64,000 nucleotides of DNA, taken from positions 1 through 64,000 of the forward strand of contig NZ_JAEMTA010000022.1 in the NCBI RefSeq assembly GCF_016462545.1, written 5' to 3'. This document shows, piece after piece, positions 42,647 through 50,958 of this stretch. Source of the DNA: Mycolicibacterium sp. Lineage in GTDB: Bacteria; Actinomycetota; Actinomycetes; Mycobacteriales; Mycobacteriaceae. Within the stretch, counting starts at the first letter, position 1. Every line of letters begins with the position of its first letter. The notes under the pieces are model-generated. The model was not told where the DNA came from and made no database searches. It worked only from the letters and a program-made list of their open reading frames with translations. A program made the position numbers and the translations under genes.

Positions 42647-43234
42647 ATGGCCTCCCCTCGCGATCGAATGGTCGCCTCCACCGCCCTGCTCATCCGTGAG
42701 CGCGGTGCACACTCGACGGCGATCTCAGACGTCCTCGAACACAGCGGCGCTCCGCGCGGATCGGCGTACCACTACTTTCCCGGCGGTCGGGCGCAGTTGC
42801 TCTGCGAGGCCGTGGACCTGGCCAGCGACTTCGTCGCAGCCAGGATGTCGACGGCCACCACCGGTGTGGAGGTACTCGACGCGATCATTGGCAATTATCG
42901 AAAGCAGTTGCTCGAGACGGACTTTCGAGCCGGCTGCCCGGTGGTGGCCGTGGCCGTCGAGGCAGGCGATCCCGCCAAGGACGAGAACGTGGCCGTGCTC
43001 GAGCGGGCGGGCGCGGCATTCGTGCGCTGGACCGACCTGATCGCCCAGCGGCTCGTCGCCGACGGCATCGCCGAGGACCGTGCCCGCGATCTCGCGACGC
43101 TGCTCACCTCGGCGATCGAAGGCGCGATCGTCATCGCCAGGGCGACGCGCGACGTGGGCCCACTGGATTCGACGCACCGCCAACTGCGGTCGCTTCTGCA
43201 GACCGACCGAGGGAGTGTCCGGGATGACCGCTGA
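42647..43234 (+). CDS. TetR family transcriptional regulator
   Basis: A 195-residue TetR-type regulator: HTH residues TALLIRERGAHSTAISDVLEH and GAPRGSAYHYFPGGRAQLL, then a helical ligand domain with AGCPVVAVAVEAGD, typical of the YxaF/LmrA-like group. ATG 42647 is taken as start because it follows the palindrome; an upstream in-frame ATG would lie within it. The stop overlaps the start of the downstream molybdopterin oxidoreductase by 11 bp, so the two are co-expressed. Confidence 0.88.
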   Translation: MASPRDRMVASTALLIRERGAHSTAISDVLEHSGAPRGSAYHYFPGGRAQLLCEAVDLASDFVAARMSTATTGVEVLDAIIGNYRKQLLETDFRAGCPVVAVAVEAGDPAKDENVAVLERAGAAFVRWTDLIAQRLVADGIAEDRARDLATLLTSAIEGAIVIARATRDVGPLDSTHRQLRSLLQTDRGSVRDDR

Positions 43235-45461
43235 CTGGCAGCCGACCGCCTGCATCCTGTGCGAGTGCAACTGCGGCGTCGTGGTCAAGGTCGACGACCG
43301 CAAGCTGGTCAAGATCCGTGGCGACAAGGACCATCCCGCGTCCCAGGGATACACCTGCAACAAGGCATTGCGGCTCGATCACTACCAGAACAGCCGCAAC
43401 CGGCTGACGTCACCGCTGTGCAGGCGTCCCGACGGAAGCTATGAGGAGATCGACTGGGACACGGCGATCACCGAGATCGCGGCAGGCTTCGCGACGATCC
43501 GCGACACGCACGGCGGCGACAAGGTCTTCTACTACGGCGGCGGTGGGCAGGGCAATCACCTCGGCGGTGCGTATAGCGGCGCCTTCCTCAAGGCGATCGG
43601 GTCGCGGTACCGCTCGAATGCGTTGGCGCAGGAGAAGACCGGCGAGCACTGGGTGGACGCCCACTTCTACGGCGGACACACGCGCGGCGAGTTCGAGCAT
43701 GCCGAGGTGTCGGTCTTCGTCGGCAAGAACCCCTGGATGTCGCAGAGCTTTCCGCGGGCGCGCGTGGTCCTCAACGAGATCGCCAAGGACCCGACCCGCT
43801 CGATGATCGTCATCGACCCCGTCATCACCGACACCGCGAAACTCGCCGAATTCCACCTGCGGGTTCGGCCCGGTACCGATGCCTGGTGCCTCGCGGCGCT
43901 GGCGGCGGTGCTGGTTCAGGAGGGGCTCTGCGACGAGGCCTTCCTGACCGATCACGTCAACGGCGTCGAGGCGGTGCGCGCGGTCTTGACCGACGTCCCG
44001 GTCGGCAACTATGCGGAGCGCTGCGGTGTCGACGAGGGACTGCTGCGGTCCGCCGCGCGCCGGATCGCCGCGGCCGCCAGCGTGTCCGTGTTCGAAGACC
44101 TCGGAATTCAGCAGGCCCCGAACAGCACGCTCTGCTCCTATCTGAACAAGCTGCTGTGGATCCTCACCGGAAACTTCGCGAAACGTGGTGCGCAGCATCT
44201 GCATTCGTCGTTCGCGCCACTCTTCGGCGTCGGAGGGGTAGGTCGTACGCCGGTTACCGGCGCCCCGGTGATCGCGGGTCTGGTGCCGAGCAACGTCGTG
44301 CCGCAGGAGATCCTGACCGACCATCCGGATCGCTTCCGCGCCATGATCGTCGAGAGCAGCAATCCGGCGCACTCGGTCGCCGACTCGGCGGCGGTGATCA
44401 GGGCCCTCGAGTCGCTGGAGCTGCTCGTGGTCATCGACGTCGCCATGACCGAAACCGCCCGACTCGCCGACTACGTGCTGCCCGCAGCCAGTCAGTTCGA
44501 GAAGCCCGAGGCGACATTCTTCAACCTCGAGTTCCCGCACAACACCTTTCACCTTCGGCACCCCGTCGTGGACCCGCTGCCGGGCACGCTGGCCGAGCCG
44601 GAGATCTGGTCGAGGTTGGTGCGGGCGCTCGGCGTCGTCGACGACGCCGAACTGGCTCCCCTGCACCGGGCCGCAGCCGAGGGATTGGACGCCTACGCGC
44701 AGGCGTTCATGGTGGCCGTGAGCGCCAATCCTGGGCTGGGTCGCGTGCTGCCGTACGTGTTGTACGAGACATTGGGCCCGGTGCTGCCGGAGGGTCTCGC
44801 CGGCGCGGCGGCCCTGTGGGGCCTGGCGCAGAAGACCTCCATGGCCTACCCGGAGGCGGTCCGGCGGGCCGGTCACGCCAACGGCAACGCGCTGTTCGAG
44901 GCGATTCTCGCGGGCCGGTCCGGGGTGACGTTCACCGTGCACGAGTACGGCGACGACTTCGCCCTGATCACTCACGCGGACCGCAAGATCGCCCTGGAGA
45001 TGCCGGAGTTGCTCGTCGACGTCCGCGCGCTACGGTCGGCGACGACGACGCTGACCGACGCCGAGTTCCCGATGGTGCTCTCCGCCGGTGAGCGGCGTGC
45101 GTTCACCGCCAACGACATCCTGCGCGACCCGAGCTGGCGAACCCGAGACGTCGACGGTGCGCTGCGGGTCAGCCCACAGGATGCGACGGCGCTCGGGCTC
45201 TGCGACGGCGGACGGGCTCGCATCACCACCGCGGCGGGCACGGCCGAGGCCACCGTGGAGATCAGCGACGCCATGCTCGCCGGTCACGTGTCGCTGCCGA
45301 ACGGCTACGGCGTGGACTACGTCGAGGCGGACGGGTCGTCGACGACGCCGGGCGTTGCGCCGAACGCGCTGACCTCGACGGAGTGGCGAGACGCGTACGC
45401 AGGCACGCCGTGGCACAAGCACGTTCCGGCACGGATCGAGGCGGTCCCGGCGCTCGGTTGA
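43224..45461 (+). CDS. Molybdopterin-dependent oxidoreductase (formate dehydrogenase/nitrate reductase-type)
   Basis: A 745-residue cytosolic protein of the DMSO reductase family. The N-terminal [4Fe-4S] site is CILCECNCG...YTCNKAL, followed by the molybdopterin domains (VFVGKNPWMS, MIVESSNPAHS, ADYVLPAASQFEK) and the C-terminal molydop-binding barrel (GGRARITTAAG). No Tat signal is present. The substrate is unknown; small-subunit or electron-transfer genes are not adjacent. It is translationally coupled to a TetR regulator of its own operon, which suggests induction by a small molecule. Confidence 0.88.
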   Translation: MTADWQPTACILCECNCGVVVKVDDRKLVKIRGDKDHPASQGYTCNKALRLDHYQNSRNRLTSPLCRRPDGSYEEIDWDTAITEIAAGFATIRDTHGGDKVFYYGGGGQGNHLGGAYSGAFLKAIGSRYRSNALAQEKTGEHWVDAHFYGGHTRGEFEHAEVSVFVGKNPWMSQSFPRARVVLNEIAKDPTRSMIVIDPVITDTAKLAEFHLRVRPGTDAWCLAALAAVLVQEGLCDEAFLTDHVNGVEAVRAVLTDVPVGNYAERCGVDEGLLRSAARRIAAAASVSVFEDLGIQQAPNSTLCSYLNKLLWILTGNFAKRGAQHLHSSFAPLFGVGGVGRTPVTGAPVIAGLVPSNVVPQEILTDHPDRFRAMIVESSNPAHSVADSAAVIRALESLELLVVIDVAMTETARLADYVLPAASQFEKPEATFFNLEFPHNTFHLRHPVVDPLPGTLAEPEIWSRLVRALGVVDDAELAPLHRAAAEGLDAYAQAFMVAVSANPGLGRVLPYVLYETLGPVLPEGLAGAAALWGLAQKTSMAYPEAVRRAGHANGNALFEAILAGRSGVTFTVHEYGDDFALITHADRKIALEMPELLVDVRALRSATTTLTDAEFPMVLSAGERRAFTANDILRDPSWRTRDVDGALRVSPQDATALGLCDGGRARITTAAGTAEATVEISDAMLAGHVSLPNGYGVDYVEADGSSTTPGVAPNALTSTEWRDAYAGTPWHKHVPARIEAVPALG

Positions 45462-45502
45462 CTCCTCGGTTGATTTGCACCGGGTACGGCGTTGCGACTT
45501 AC

Positions 45503-46339
45503 ATGGTCGACATGCCTGAAATGGATCGTCGCCGGATGTTGATGACGGGGATCGGCCTGCTGGGCGCCGCGGCCGCGCTTCCCGGAGCCGTCGCCCACGC
45601 GTCTCGGGGCGATCTGCCCGCCGCTCCCCCGCCGGTCAAGTACCTGTTTCGCGACGAGTTCGACGGCCCCGCCGGCTCTGCACCGGACGCCTCGAAGTGG
45701 GAGACGGCGCTCGCCCGCGAGGACATGGAAGACCCGACGTACTGGGAGCTGCCCGGCAACGTCGGGCAGTACCGCGACGATCGACGCAACGTCTTCCTCG
45801 ACGGCAAGTCGAACCTCGTCTTCCACGCGGCGAAGGACGGCAACACCTTCTACAGCGGAAAGCTCTTCGGCAAGTACCGGGGACCGATCGGGACCACGTG
45901 GGAAGCACGGATCAAGCTCAACTGCCTCACGCCGGGTGCGTGGCCGGCCTGGTACCTGGCCAACAACAGCCCCGTGAACGGCGGCGAGGTCGACATCATG
46001 GAGTGGTACGGCAACGGCAGCTGGGCCCCGGGCACCACCGTCCACGCCAAGCTCAACGGCGGAGAGCACTCCAGCCAGACCATCGCGGTGGACAGTGCGT
46101 GGCACACGTGGCGCACGCAGTGGGATGCCAACGGCATCCGCTTCTGGAAGGACTACGTCGACGGCGCGCAGCCGTATTTCGACGTGCCGGCCACGGCGCT
46201 GCCCGACTGGCCGTTCAACACCCCGGGGTACACGCTCTTCCCGATCCTGAATCTGGCGGTCGCGGGTTCCGGCGGCGGTGACCCGTCCGGCGGCTCCTAT
46301 CCGGCCGAGATGCTCGTCGACTACGTGCGGGTCTGGTAG
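45503..46339 (+). CDS. Secreted GH16 beta-1,3-glucanase-like protein (Rv0315-type)
   Basis: A 278-residue exported glycoside hydrolase family 16 protein. The leader has a twin-arginine-like DRRRMLMTG followed by a hydrophobic stretch and AHA, so Tat export is likely. The catalytic signature is GGEVDIMEWYG (Glu-x-Asp-x2-Glu). The sequence resembles M. tuberculosis Rv0315 closely (NVFLDG.SNLVFHA, GTTWEARIK, LNLAVAGSGGGDP). It probably cleaves or binds beta-glucans or cell-surface glycans. ATG 45503 gives MVDMPEMDRRR, as in the relative; two later ATG codons are possible. Confidence 0.88.
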   Translation: MVDMPEMDRRRMLMTGIGLLGAAAALPGAVAHASRGDLPAAPPPVKYLFRDEFDGPAGSAPDASKWETALAREDMEDPTYWELPGNVGQYRDDRRNVFLDGKSNLVFHAAKDGNTFYSGKLFGKYRGPIGTTWEARIKLNCLTPGAWPAWYLANNSPVNGGEVDIMEWYGNGSWAPGTTVHAKLNGGEHSSQTIAVDSAWHTWRTQWDANGIRFWKDYVDGAQPYFDVPATALPDWPFNTPGYTLFPILNLAVAGSGGGDPSGGSYPAEMLVDYVRVW

Positions 46340-46340
46340 T

Positions 46341-46850
46341 TCAGGGCGTCGGCGGCAGCGGGCTGACCGCGGCGGCGGGCGGCGCGGCGGGCGGCGCCGG
46401 ATCGCCCGGCGAGATGGGCACGTTCGGCCCGGGAGCCTGAGCCGGAATGGGCGTGTTCATGCCGCGCTGCGCAAGTCCCATGACCAACGCTTCCTTGCCG
46501 CTGATCTCGTGGTTCTGTACGGCCTGCCACAGATCCTTGAGATAGCTGACGTTGGGCGAGTCGGTGGGGACGGCGTTCGGGTCCATCGTGGAACCCGGTG
46601 GCAGGGCGTCGGGACTTGCGAGGTGCGGCGTGCCGTCCGGTGGGACCAGTACGGTGTCGGATCCCGCGGACTGGACGGTGACGGCCGGACCGGGCACCGC
46701 TGCCGGTGCCGGTGTGATCAGGGGTGGCGCCGGCGGGGCGGGGTCCACCGGGTCAGCGCCTGCCGGTGCCGCCACCCCTACGGCCAGCAGGAAACCCGCG
46801 GTGCAGGCCGCTGCTGCGGCCGCGATCTTGACCGTATTCGTCGCGATCAT
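46341..46850 (-). CDS. Exported Pro/Ala-rich protein
   Basis: A 169-residue protein with a signal peptide (KIAAAAAACTAGFLLAVGVA, cleavage near AGADP). The mature protein has Pro/Ala-rich ends and a short central region (YLKDLWQAVQNHEISGKEALVMGLAQRG) that could be helical. No enzyme family is recognised. The end is one base from the stop of the convergent GH16 gene. Confidence 0.72.
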   Translation of the reverse strand: MIATNTVKIAAAAAACTAGFLLAVGVAAPAGADPVDPAPPAPPLITPAPAAVPGPAVTVQSAGSDTVLVPPDGTPHLASPDALPPGSTMDPNAVPTDSPNVSYLKDLWQAVQNHEISGKEALVMGLAQRGMNTPIPAQAPGPNVPISPGDPAPPAAPPAAAVSPLPPTP

Positions 46851-46972
46851 CTACTCAACCCTTCCCATGTGGCCTCAGGGGCTCGTGTTGCTAGTGAGTC
46901 CATCCAGAATCGCCCCATTTTCGTTACACGGCAATCCCAGAGCGCCCCATTAACGAAGGTCTAATGATCGGC

Positions 46973-46986
46973 GATAACACGTTCTA
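46973..46986. promoter_or_regulatory. Near-consensus KstR site upstream of CYP125
   Basis: GATAACACGTTCTA differs from TnnAACnnGTTnnA only at the first base and has the full AACACGTTCTA core. It is 96 bp upstream of the CYP125 start codon. Confidence 0.5.
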
Positions 46987-47082
46987 CTCACGAGTTTGGA
47001 GAACCCGCCGCGGTACCCCCGGCCTGTGGTGTAGCAATGCCCTATCCCACTAGACCGCGTCGTCAAGAGGAGCGCCCGAAAC

Positions 47083-48372
47083 ATGCCGGATACCGCAACC
47101 AGTCCGAATCTTCCCTCGGGATTCGACTTCACCGATCCTGACATCTATGCCGAGCGCCTTCCGATCGAGGAGTTCGCGCAGATGCGCAAGGTCGCTCCGA
47201 TCTGGTGGAACGCGCAACCGGACGGAATCGGCGGCTTCGGCGACGGCGGTTACTGGGTCGTCTCGAAGCACAAGGACGTCAAGGAGGTGTCGCGACGCAG
47301 CGACGTCTTCTCCAGTCTCGAGAAGACGGCCTTGCCGCGGTACGCGGACGGCACCGTGGCAGCGCAAATCGAGACCGGCAAGTTCGTCCTGCTCAACATG
47401 GACGCCCCGCATCACACACACTTGCGCAAGATCATCTCGCGGGCCTTCACACCGCGCGCCGTGGAACGCCTGCGGGCCGACCTCGCGGAGCGGGCCCGCG
47501 ACATCGCGAACAAGGCGGCGGCATCCGGCACGGGTGACTTCGTCGAGCAGGTGTCCTGCGAGCTCCCCCTGCAGGCGATCGCGGGCCTGATGGGCGTGCC
47601 GCAGGAGGACCGGATGAAGCTGTTCCACTGGTCCAACCAGATGGTCGGCGACATGGATCCCGAGTTCGCGGGCAACGATGCCATCAGCGCCTCGGTCGAA
47701 TTGATCACCTACGGAATGCAATTGGCGGCCGAGCGGGCCGACAAGCCCGGTGAGGATCTGGTCACCAAACTAGTTCAGGCCGACGTCGAGGGCCACAAGT
47801 TGTCCGACGACGAGCTCGGCTTCTTCGTGATCCTTCTGGCGGTGGCCGGCAATGAGACCACCCGAAACTCGATCACCCAGGGAATGATGGCGTTCACCGA
47901 ATTCCCCGACCAGTGGGAGCTCTTCAAGCGGGAACGCCCCGCCACCACCGCCGACGAGATCGTCCGGTGGGCCACGCCCGTCACCTCGTTCCAGCGCACC
48001 GCCCTCGCGGACACCGAACTCGCCGGCGTCACCATCGAGAAGGGTCAACGGGTGGTGATGATGTACCGCTCGGCGAACTTCGACGAGGACGTGTTCGACG
48101 ATCCGTACACGTTCGACATCCTGCGAGATCCCAACCCGCACGTGGGATTCGGCGGCACCGGCGCGCACTACTGCATCGGCACCAACCTCGCCCGCATGAC
48201 GATCGACCTCATGTTCAACGCGATCGCCGATGCAATGCCGGACATCACCTCTCTCGCCAAGCCCGAGAGGCTGCGATCGGGATGGCTCAACGGCATCAAG
48301 CACTGGCAGGTCGACTACACGGGGACGTCGGCCTCGGGCCGGGGCGAGCGAAGCGACGGGGAATCGGGATAG
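47083..48372 (+). CDS. cyp125: Cytochrome P450, CYP125 family (steroid C26/C27-hydroxylase type)
   Basis: A 429-residue P450 with the haem loop FGGTGAHYCIG, the I-helix AGNETTRN and an EIVRWATPV (ExxR-adjacent) region. The sequence is very close to M. tuberculosis CYP125 as I recall it: PNLPSGFDFTDP.IYAERLP at the N-terminus, FVEQVSCELPLQAIAGL and SGWLNGIKHWQVDYTG at the end. CYP125 oxidises the cholesterol/cholestenone side chain at C26. The isolated position, away from the main cholesterol cluster, fits a second CYP125 as found in fast growers. The last ~15 residues (GRGERSDGESG) overlap the next gene and are probably not conserved. Confidence 0.92.
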   Translation: MPDTATSPNLPSGFDFTDPDIYAERLPIEEFAQMRKVAPIWWNAQPDGIGGFGDGGYWVVSKHKDVKEVSRRSDVFSSLEKTALPRYADGTVAAQIETGKFVLLNMDAPHHTHLRKIISRAFTPRAVERLRADLAERARDIANKAAASGTGDFVEQVSCELPLQAIAGLMGVPQEDRMKLFHWSNQMVGDMDPEFAGNDAISASVELITYGMQLAAERADKPGEDLVTKLVQADVEGHKLSDDELGFFVILLAVAGNETTRNSITQGMMAFTEFPDQWELFKRERPATTADEIVRWATPVTSFQRTALADTELAGVTIEKGQRVVMMYRSANFDEDVFDDPYTFDILRDPNPHVGFGGTGAHYCIGTNLARMTIDLMFNAIADAMPDITSLAKPERLRSGWLNGIKHWQVDYTGTSASGRGERSDGESG

Positions 48373-48662
48373 TCGACGATCGAGCGCCAGTAGTCCTCGG
48401 GGATCTCCGCGCCTGACCTCAGCACGATGGCCAGGCCGGTTGCCATCGCGATGCCCAGCAGGCCAAGCCACAGTCCTGCGAGAGCGATGAGGACCCACAG
48501 CGCGGTCGTCAGCGTGGGCCACGGCGAGACGATGGCCAGTGCGGGTGCGAAGAAGAAGCCCAGGCCGACGTACCAGGCCGAGCCGGCCCGGTCCGACGCC
48601 AGGACGAAGCGCAGCCACCGAGGGATCGGTGGCTGCGCGGGGATTGCGTCGTCGACGTGCAC
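48315..48662 (-). CDS. Small membrane protein, function unknown
   Basis: A 115-residue protein with two strong membrane segments (YVGLGFFFAPALAIVSPW and ALWVLIALAGLWLGLLGIA) and a polar C-terminus (IPEDYWRSIVDYPDS). No family is recognised. It overlaps the P450 gene by 58 bp and is divergent from an XRE regulator; the palindrome in the shared promoter suggests it may be controlled by that regulator. Confidence 0.72.
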   Translation of the reverse strand: MHVDDAIPAQPPIPRWLRFVLASDRAGSAWYVGLGFFFAPALAIVSPWPTLTTALWVLIALAGLWLGLLGIAMATGLAIVLRSGAEIPEDYWRSIVDYPDSPSLRSPRPEADVPV

Positions 48663-48698
48663 GGGTCTACGGTGCGCCGCCCAGGTAAGCCGGGCAAT

Positions 48699-48711
48699 TA
48701 CCTCCGAGGTA
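48699..48711. promoter_or_regulatory. Palindromic operator of the XRE regulator
   Basis: TACCTCCGAGGTA is a perfect 6-1-6 palindrome, and GGTAA nearby on the left can pair with TTACC. It lies between the divergent membrane protein and the XRE regulator, 38 bp before the latter's start. Confidence 0.6.
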
Positions 48712-48748
48712 GTGGAGCACGGAGCAACGGCGGGACAGACTGTGGAAC

Positions 48749-49540
48749 GTGACGACGGCTCAGGCGCACACTCCCCCGTTCGGAACGCTGATGCGTCAAT
48801 GGCGGCAACGACGCCGACTCAGCCAACTCGACCTGGCGATCGAGGCCGACGTCTCGTCGCGGCACGTGAGCTTCATCGAGACCGGGCGCTCCGTGCCGAG
48901 TCGCGCCATGGTGCTTCGACTGGCCGCGGTGCTGGACGTCCCACCGCGTGAGCAGAACCACCTATTGCTGGCGGCGGGCCTTGCTCCCGTCTACTCCGAA
49001 CGCGCCCTGGACGACCCCGACATGGTTGCCGTGCGCAACGGGCTCGCCAGGGTACTCGAAGCGTATGAGCCATACCCATGTCTGGCCGTCGACCGCGGCT
49101 GGAACATCGTGGCCACGAACGCTGGGGCCGGTGTCCTGCTGCTGGGCGTCGCCCCGCACCTGCTGAATTCACCGAATGCACTGCGTATTTCGCTGCACCC
49201 GGACGGTCTGGCGCCGCGCATCCGAAACCTTGGGCAGTGGCGCCACCACGTCATCGGCAGGCTGCGCAGGGAGGTCGCCGCCAGTGGTTCACCGGCGTTG
49301 GCGGCACTGTTGACCGAGATCGATTCCTATCCTGGCGGATTCGACGACACACATGACTTGGGCGGCGTCGCGGTTCCGCTGCGGTTGGAGGGCCCCGACG
49401 GCACGGTCCTCACGTTCCTGAGCACCGTCACGACGTTCGGCACCGCGCTGGACCTGACTGCCGCGGAACTGAGCATCGAGGCGTTCCTGCCTGCTGACGA
49501 CGCGACGATCGCGGCGTTGCGCTCGAGCGCGGACGCCTGA
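48749..49540 (+). CDS. XRE-family regulator with MmyB-like ligand domain
   Basis: A 263-residue regulator with an N-terminal HTH_31/XRE domain (LMRQWRQRRRLSQLDLAIEADVSSRHVSFIE, of which RHVSFIETGR is typical) and a C-terminal MmyB-like domain (PCLAVDRGWNIVATN, PLRL.GPDGTVLTFLSTVTTFGTALDL). In this family the C-domain binds fatty-acid-like ligands. The start is GTG. It probably binds the palindrome just upstream and controls itself and the divergent membrane protein. Confidence 0.88.
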   Translation: MTTAQAHTPPFGTLMRQWRQRRRLSQLDLAIEADVSSRHVSFIETGRSVPSRAMVLRLAAVLDVPPREQNHLLLAAGLAPVYSERALDDPDMVAVRNGLARVLEAYEPYPCLAVDRGWNIVATNAGAGVLLLGVAPHLLNSPNALRISLHPDGLAPRIRNLGQWRHHVIGRLRREVAASGSPALAALLTEIDSYPGGFDDTHDLGGVAVPLRLEGPDGTVLTFLSTVTTFGTALDLTAAELSIEAFLPADDATIAALRSSADA

Positions 49541-49545
49541 AAGTT

Positions 49546-50292
49546 CTACGCCTGCACGATGATCGGGTCGCCGATGCTGACCTGGTCGTAGTACCAGGCC
49601 GCATTGTCAGGGCTGAGGTTGATGCAGCCGTGGCTGACGTTCGAGTTGCCCTGTGAGGCCACCGACCACGGCGCCGAGTGTACGTACACGCCACCCCACG
49701 TGACCCGAACCGCGTCATACACCGTGAGTTTGTAGCCCTCGGGATCGCTCAGCGGGATGCCGATGGTACGGGAGTCCATGATGACCGGCGACTGCTTCTC
49801 CAGCGCGGTGAACGAGCCGATCGGCGTCGGGTGCTTGGGCTTGCCCATCGACGCGGGCATCGAACGTGCCACCTGGCCGTCGATGCTGACGGTGAAGGTA
49901 TGAGCGTCCAGGTCTGCCACACCGACGACGGAAGCCCCCGCCTCGAAGCTGGTCTTGGCGCCGCCGACCGACAGCGCGACCGTGGAGTGCGCGGGCCAGT
50001 AGGTGCTCGGGTTCCACTGCACCACATCATTCTTCAGCCACACGAAGTTGCCCTGAGGGGCATGTGGCGAGGAAATGCTGAACGATCGCTCGGCGGCCGC
50101 GCGGTCCGCGACGGGCTCGGCGAACGTCACCGTCACCGGCATCGCTACGCCGACGACCTGGCCCGGCGTCGGTGAGATGCTCGCAACGGCAGTCGGCCCG
50201 GGGGTAGCGGCAAGGCCGGTGCCCATCGATCCGCCGAGCAGGAGCGTGGCGATTCCGGCCACCGACAACACATACCGCAGAGCTCTGGGCAA
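49546..50292 (-). CDS. ldtA: L,D-transpeptidase, LdtMt1-type
   Basis: A 248-residue exported L,D-transpeptidase that forms 3-3 cross-links in peptidoglycan. After the signal (ALRYVLSVAGIATLLLGG) come an Ig-like domain (SPTPGQVVGVAMPVTVTF) and a YkuD catalytic domain with HSAPW and SHGCINLSPDNAAWY carrying the active Cys. The sequence and length match LdtMt1 (Rv0116c) rather than LdtMt2. TTG 50292 is chosen as start because GGAGG lies eight bases upstream and the product aligns with LdtMt1; the frame is open further. Confidence 0.93.
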   Translation of the reverse strand: MPRALRYVLSVAGIATLLLGGSMGTGLAATPGPTAVASISPTPGQVVGVAMPVTVTFAEPVADRAAAERSFSISSPHAPQGNFVWLKNDVVQWNPSTYWPAHSTVALSVGGAKTSFEAGASVVGVADLDAHTFTVSIDGQVARSMPASMGKPKHPTPIGSFTALEKQSPVIMDSRTIGIPLSDPEGYKLTVYDAVRVTWGGVYVHSAPWSVASQGNSNVSHGCINLSPDNAAWYYDQVSIGDPIIVQA

Positions 50293-50345
50293 CTGACCAA
50301 CCTCCGATGACGGGCTTACGTAGATGATAGTTCGCTTCCGGGGCG

Positions 50346-50957
50346 TCAAGCGTTAGCCGACCGCGGGCGAGCCACTGCCAGAAGCAGGTAGCCGAGGCCC
50401 AAAAATCCTGCGGCCAGCACGGTGACGTTGACCGCGACCGCGGCCAGTCCAACGCTGTTCGGGTCCAGGAAGTAGTACGGCGCGCGACGACCCGTCCGGT
50501 TCAGCACGACGAGTGCAAGCCCGAGGTAGGCAGCCGGATAGGCCAGCCAGGCGAACGGCTGCCACCACTTTGCGGAGTTCGCCGCGCGGGCGAAGAGCAG
50601 CCAATCAGCGACGGCGAGGATCGGGACGACGACGTGCAGCAGGAAGTTGGCGGGCGTGTAACCCATGCTGCGGCCGGTGAGCAGGAGATTCCACACCACT
50701 CCCGCGACGACGACGTAGAGCACGACGGCACCGCGAAGGCCGGTCCGCGCGTCGGCGCGTCGGAAGAAGAGCGTGCACGCGTAGTACGCGGCGGCCAGGA
50801 TGTTGGCCTGATACGTGAAGGTGATCAGCCGCCATCCCACGCCGGATCGCGAGGTGAACTCGACGGCGAGTAGGGCGAGCGCGACGGCGAGCACGATCAG
50901 CGCGCGGATGGACACGCGCAGGACCGCACGGTCGGTCGGGAAACTCGGCGTCGTCAA
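50346..50957 (-). CDS. Pr6Pr family membrane protein
   Basis: A 203-residue protein with six membrane segments of the Pr6Pr (FAR-17a/AIG1-like) family, seen in motifs FTYQANILAAAYY, NLLLTGRSMGYTPANFLLHVVVPILAVADWLLF and PAAYLGL. The conserved His/Asp in the central part suggests a hydrolase role as in androgen-induced AIG1 proteins, but that is only an inference. The start codon appears to be TTG at 50957. Transcription is toward the ldtA gene 53 bp downstream. Confidence 0.83.
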   Translation of the reverse strand: MTTPSFPTDRAVLRVSIRALIVLAVALALLAVEFTSRSGVGWRLITFTYQANILAAAYYACTLFFRRADARTGLRGAVVLYVVVAGVVWNLLLTGRSMGYTPANFLLHVVVPILAVADWLLFARAANSAKWWQPFAWLAYPAAYLGLALVVLNRTGRRAPYYFLDPNSVGLAAVAVNVTVLAAGFLGLGYLLLAVARPRSANA

Positions 50958-50958
50958 G

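Noticed and set aside
43410..44975. A 521-residue minus-strand frame
   Set aside because: Antisense to the molybdopterin oxidoreductase, whose Fe-S and cofactor motifs are clear.
45470..45500. SigF-like GGTT...GGGTA arrangement before the GH16 gene
   Set aside because: Spacing between the two boxes is only about 11 bp, far from the 15-17 bp needed.
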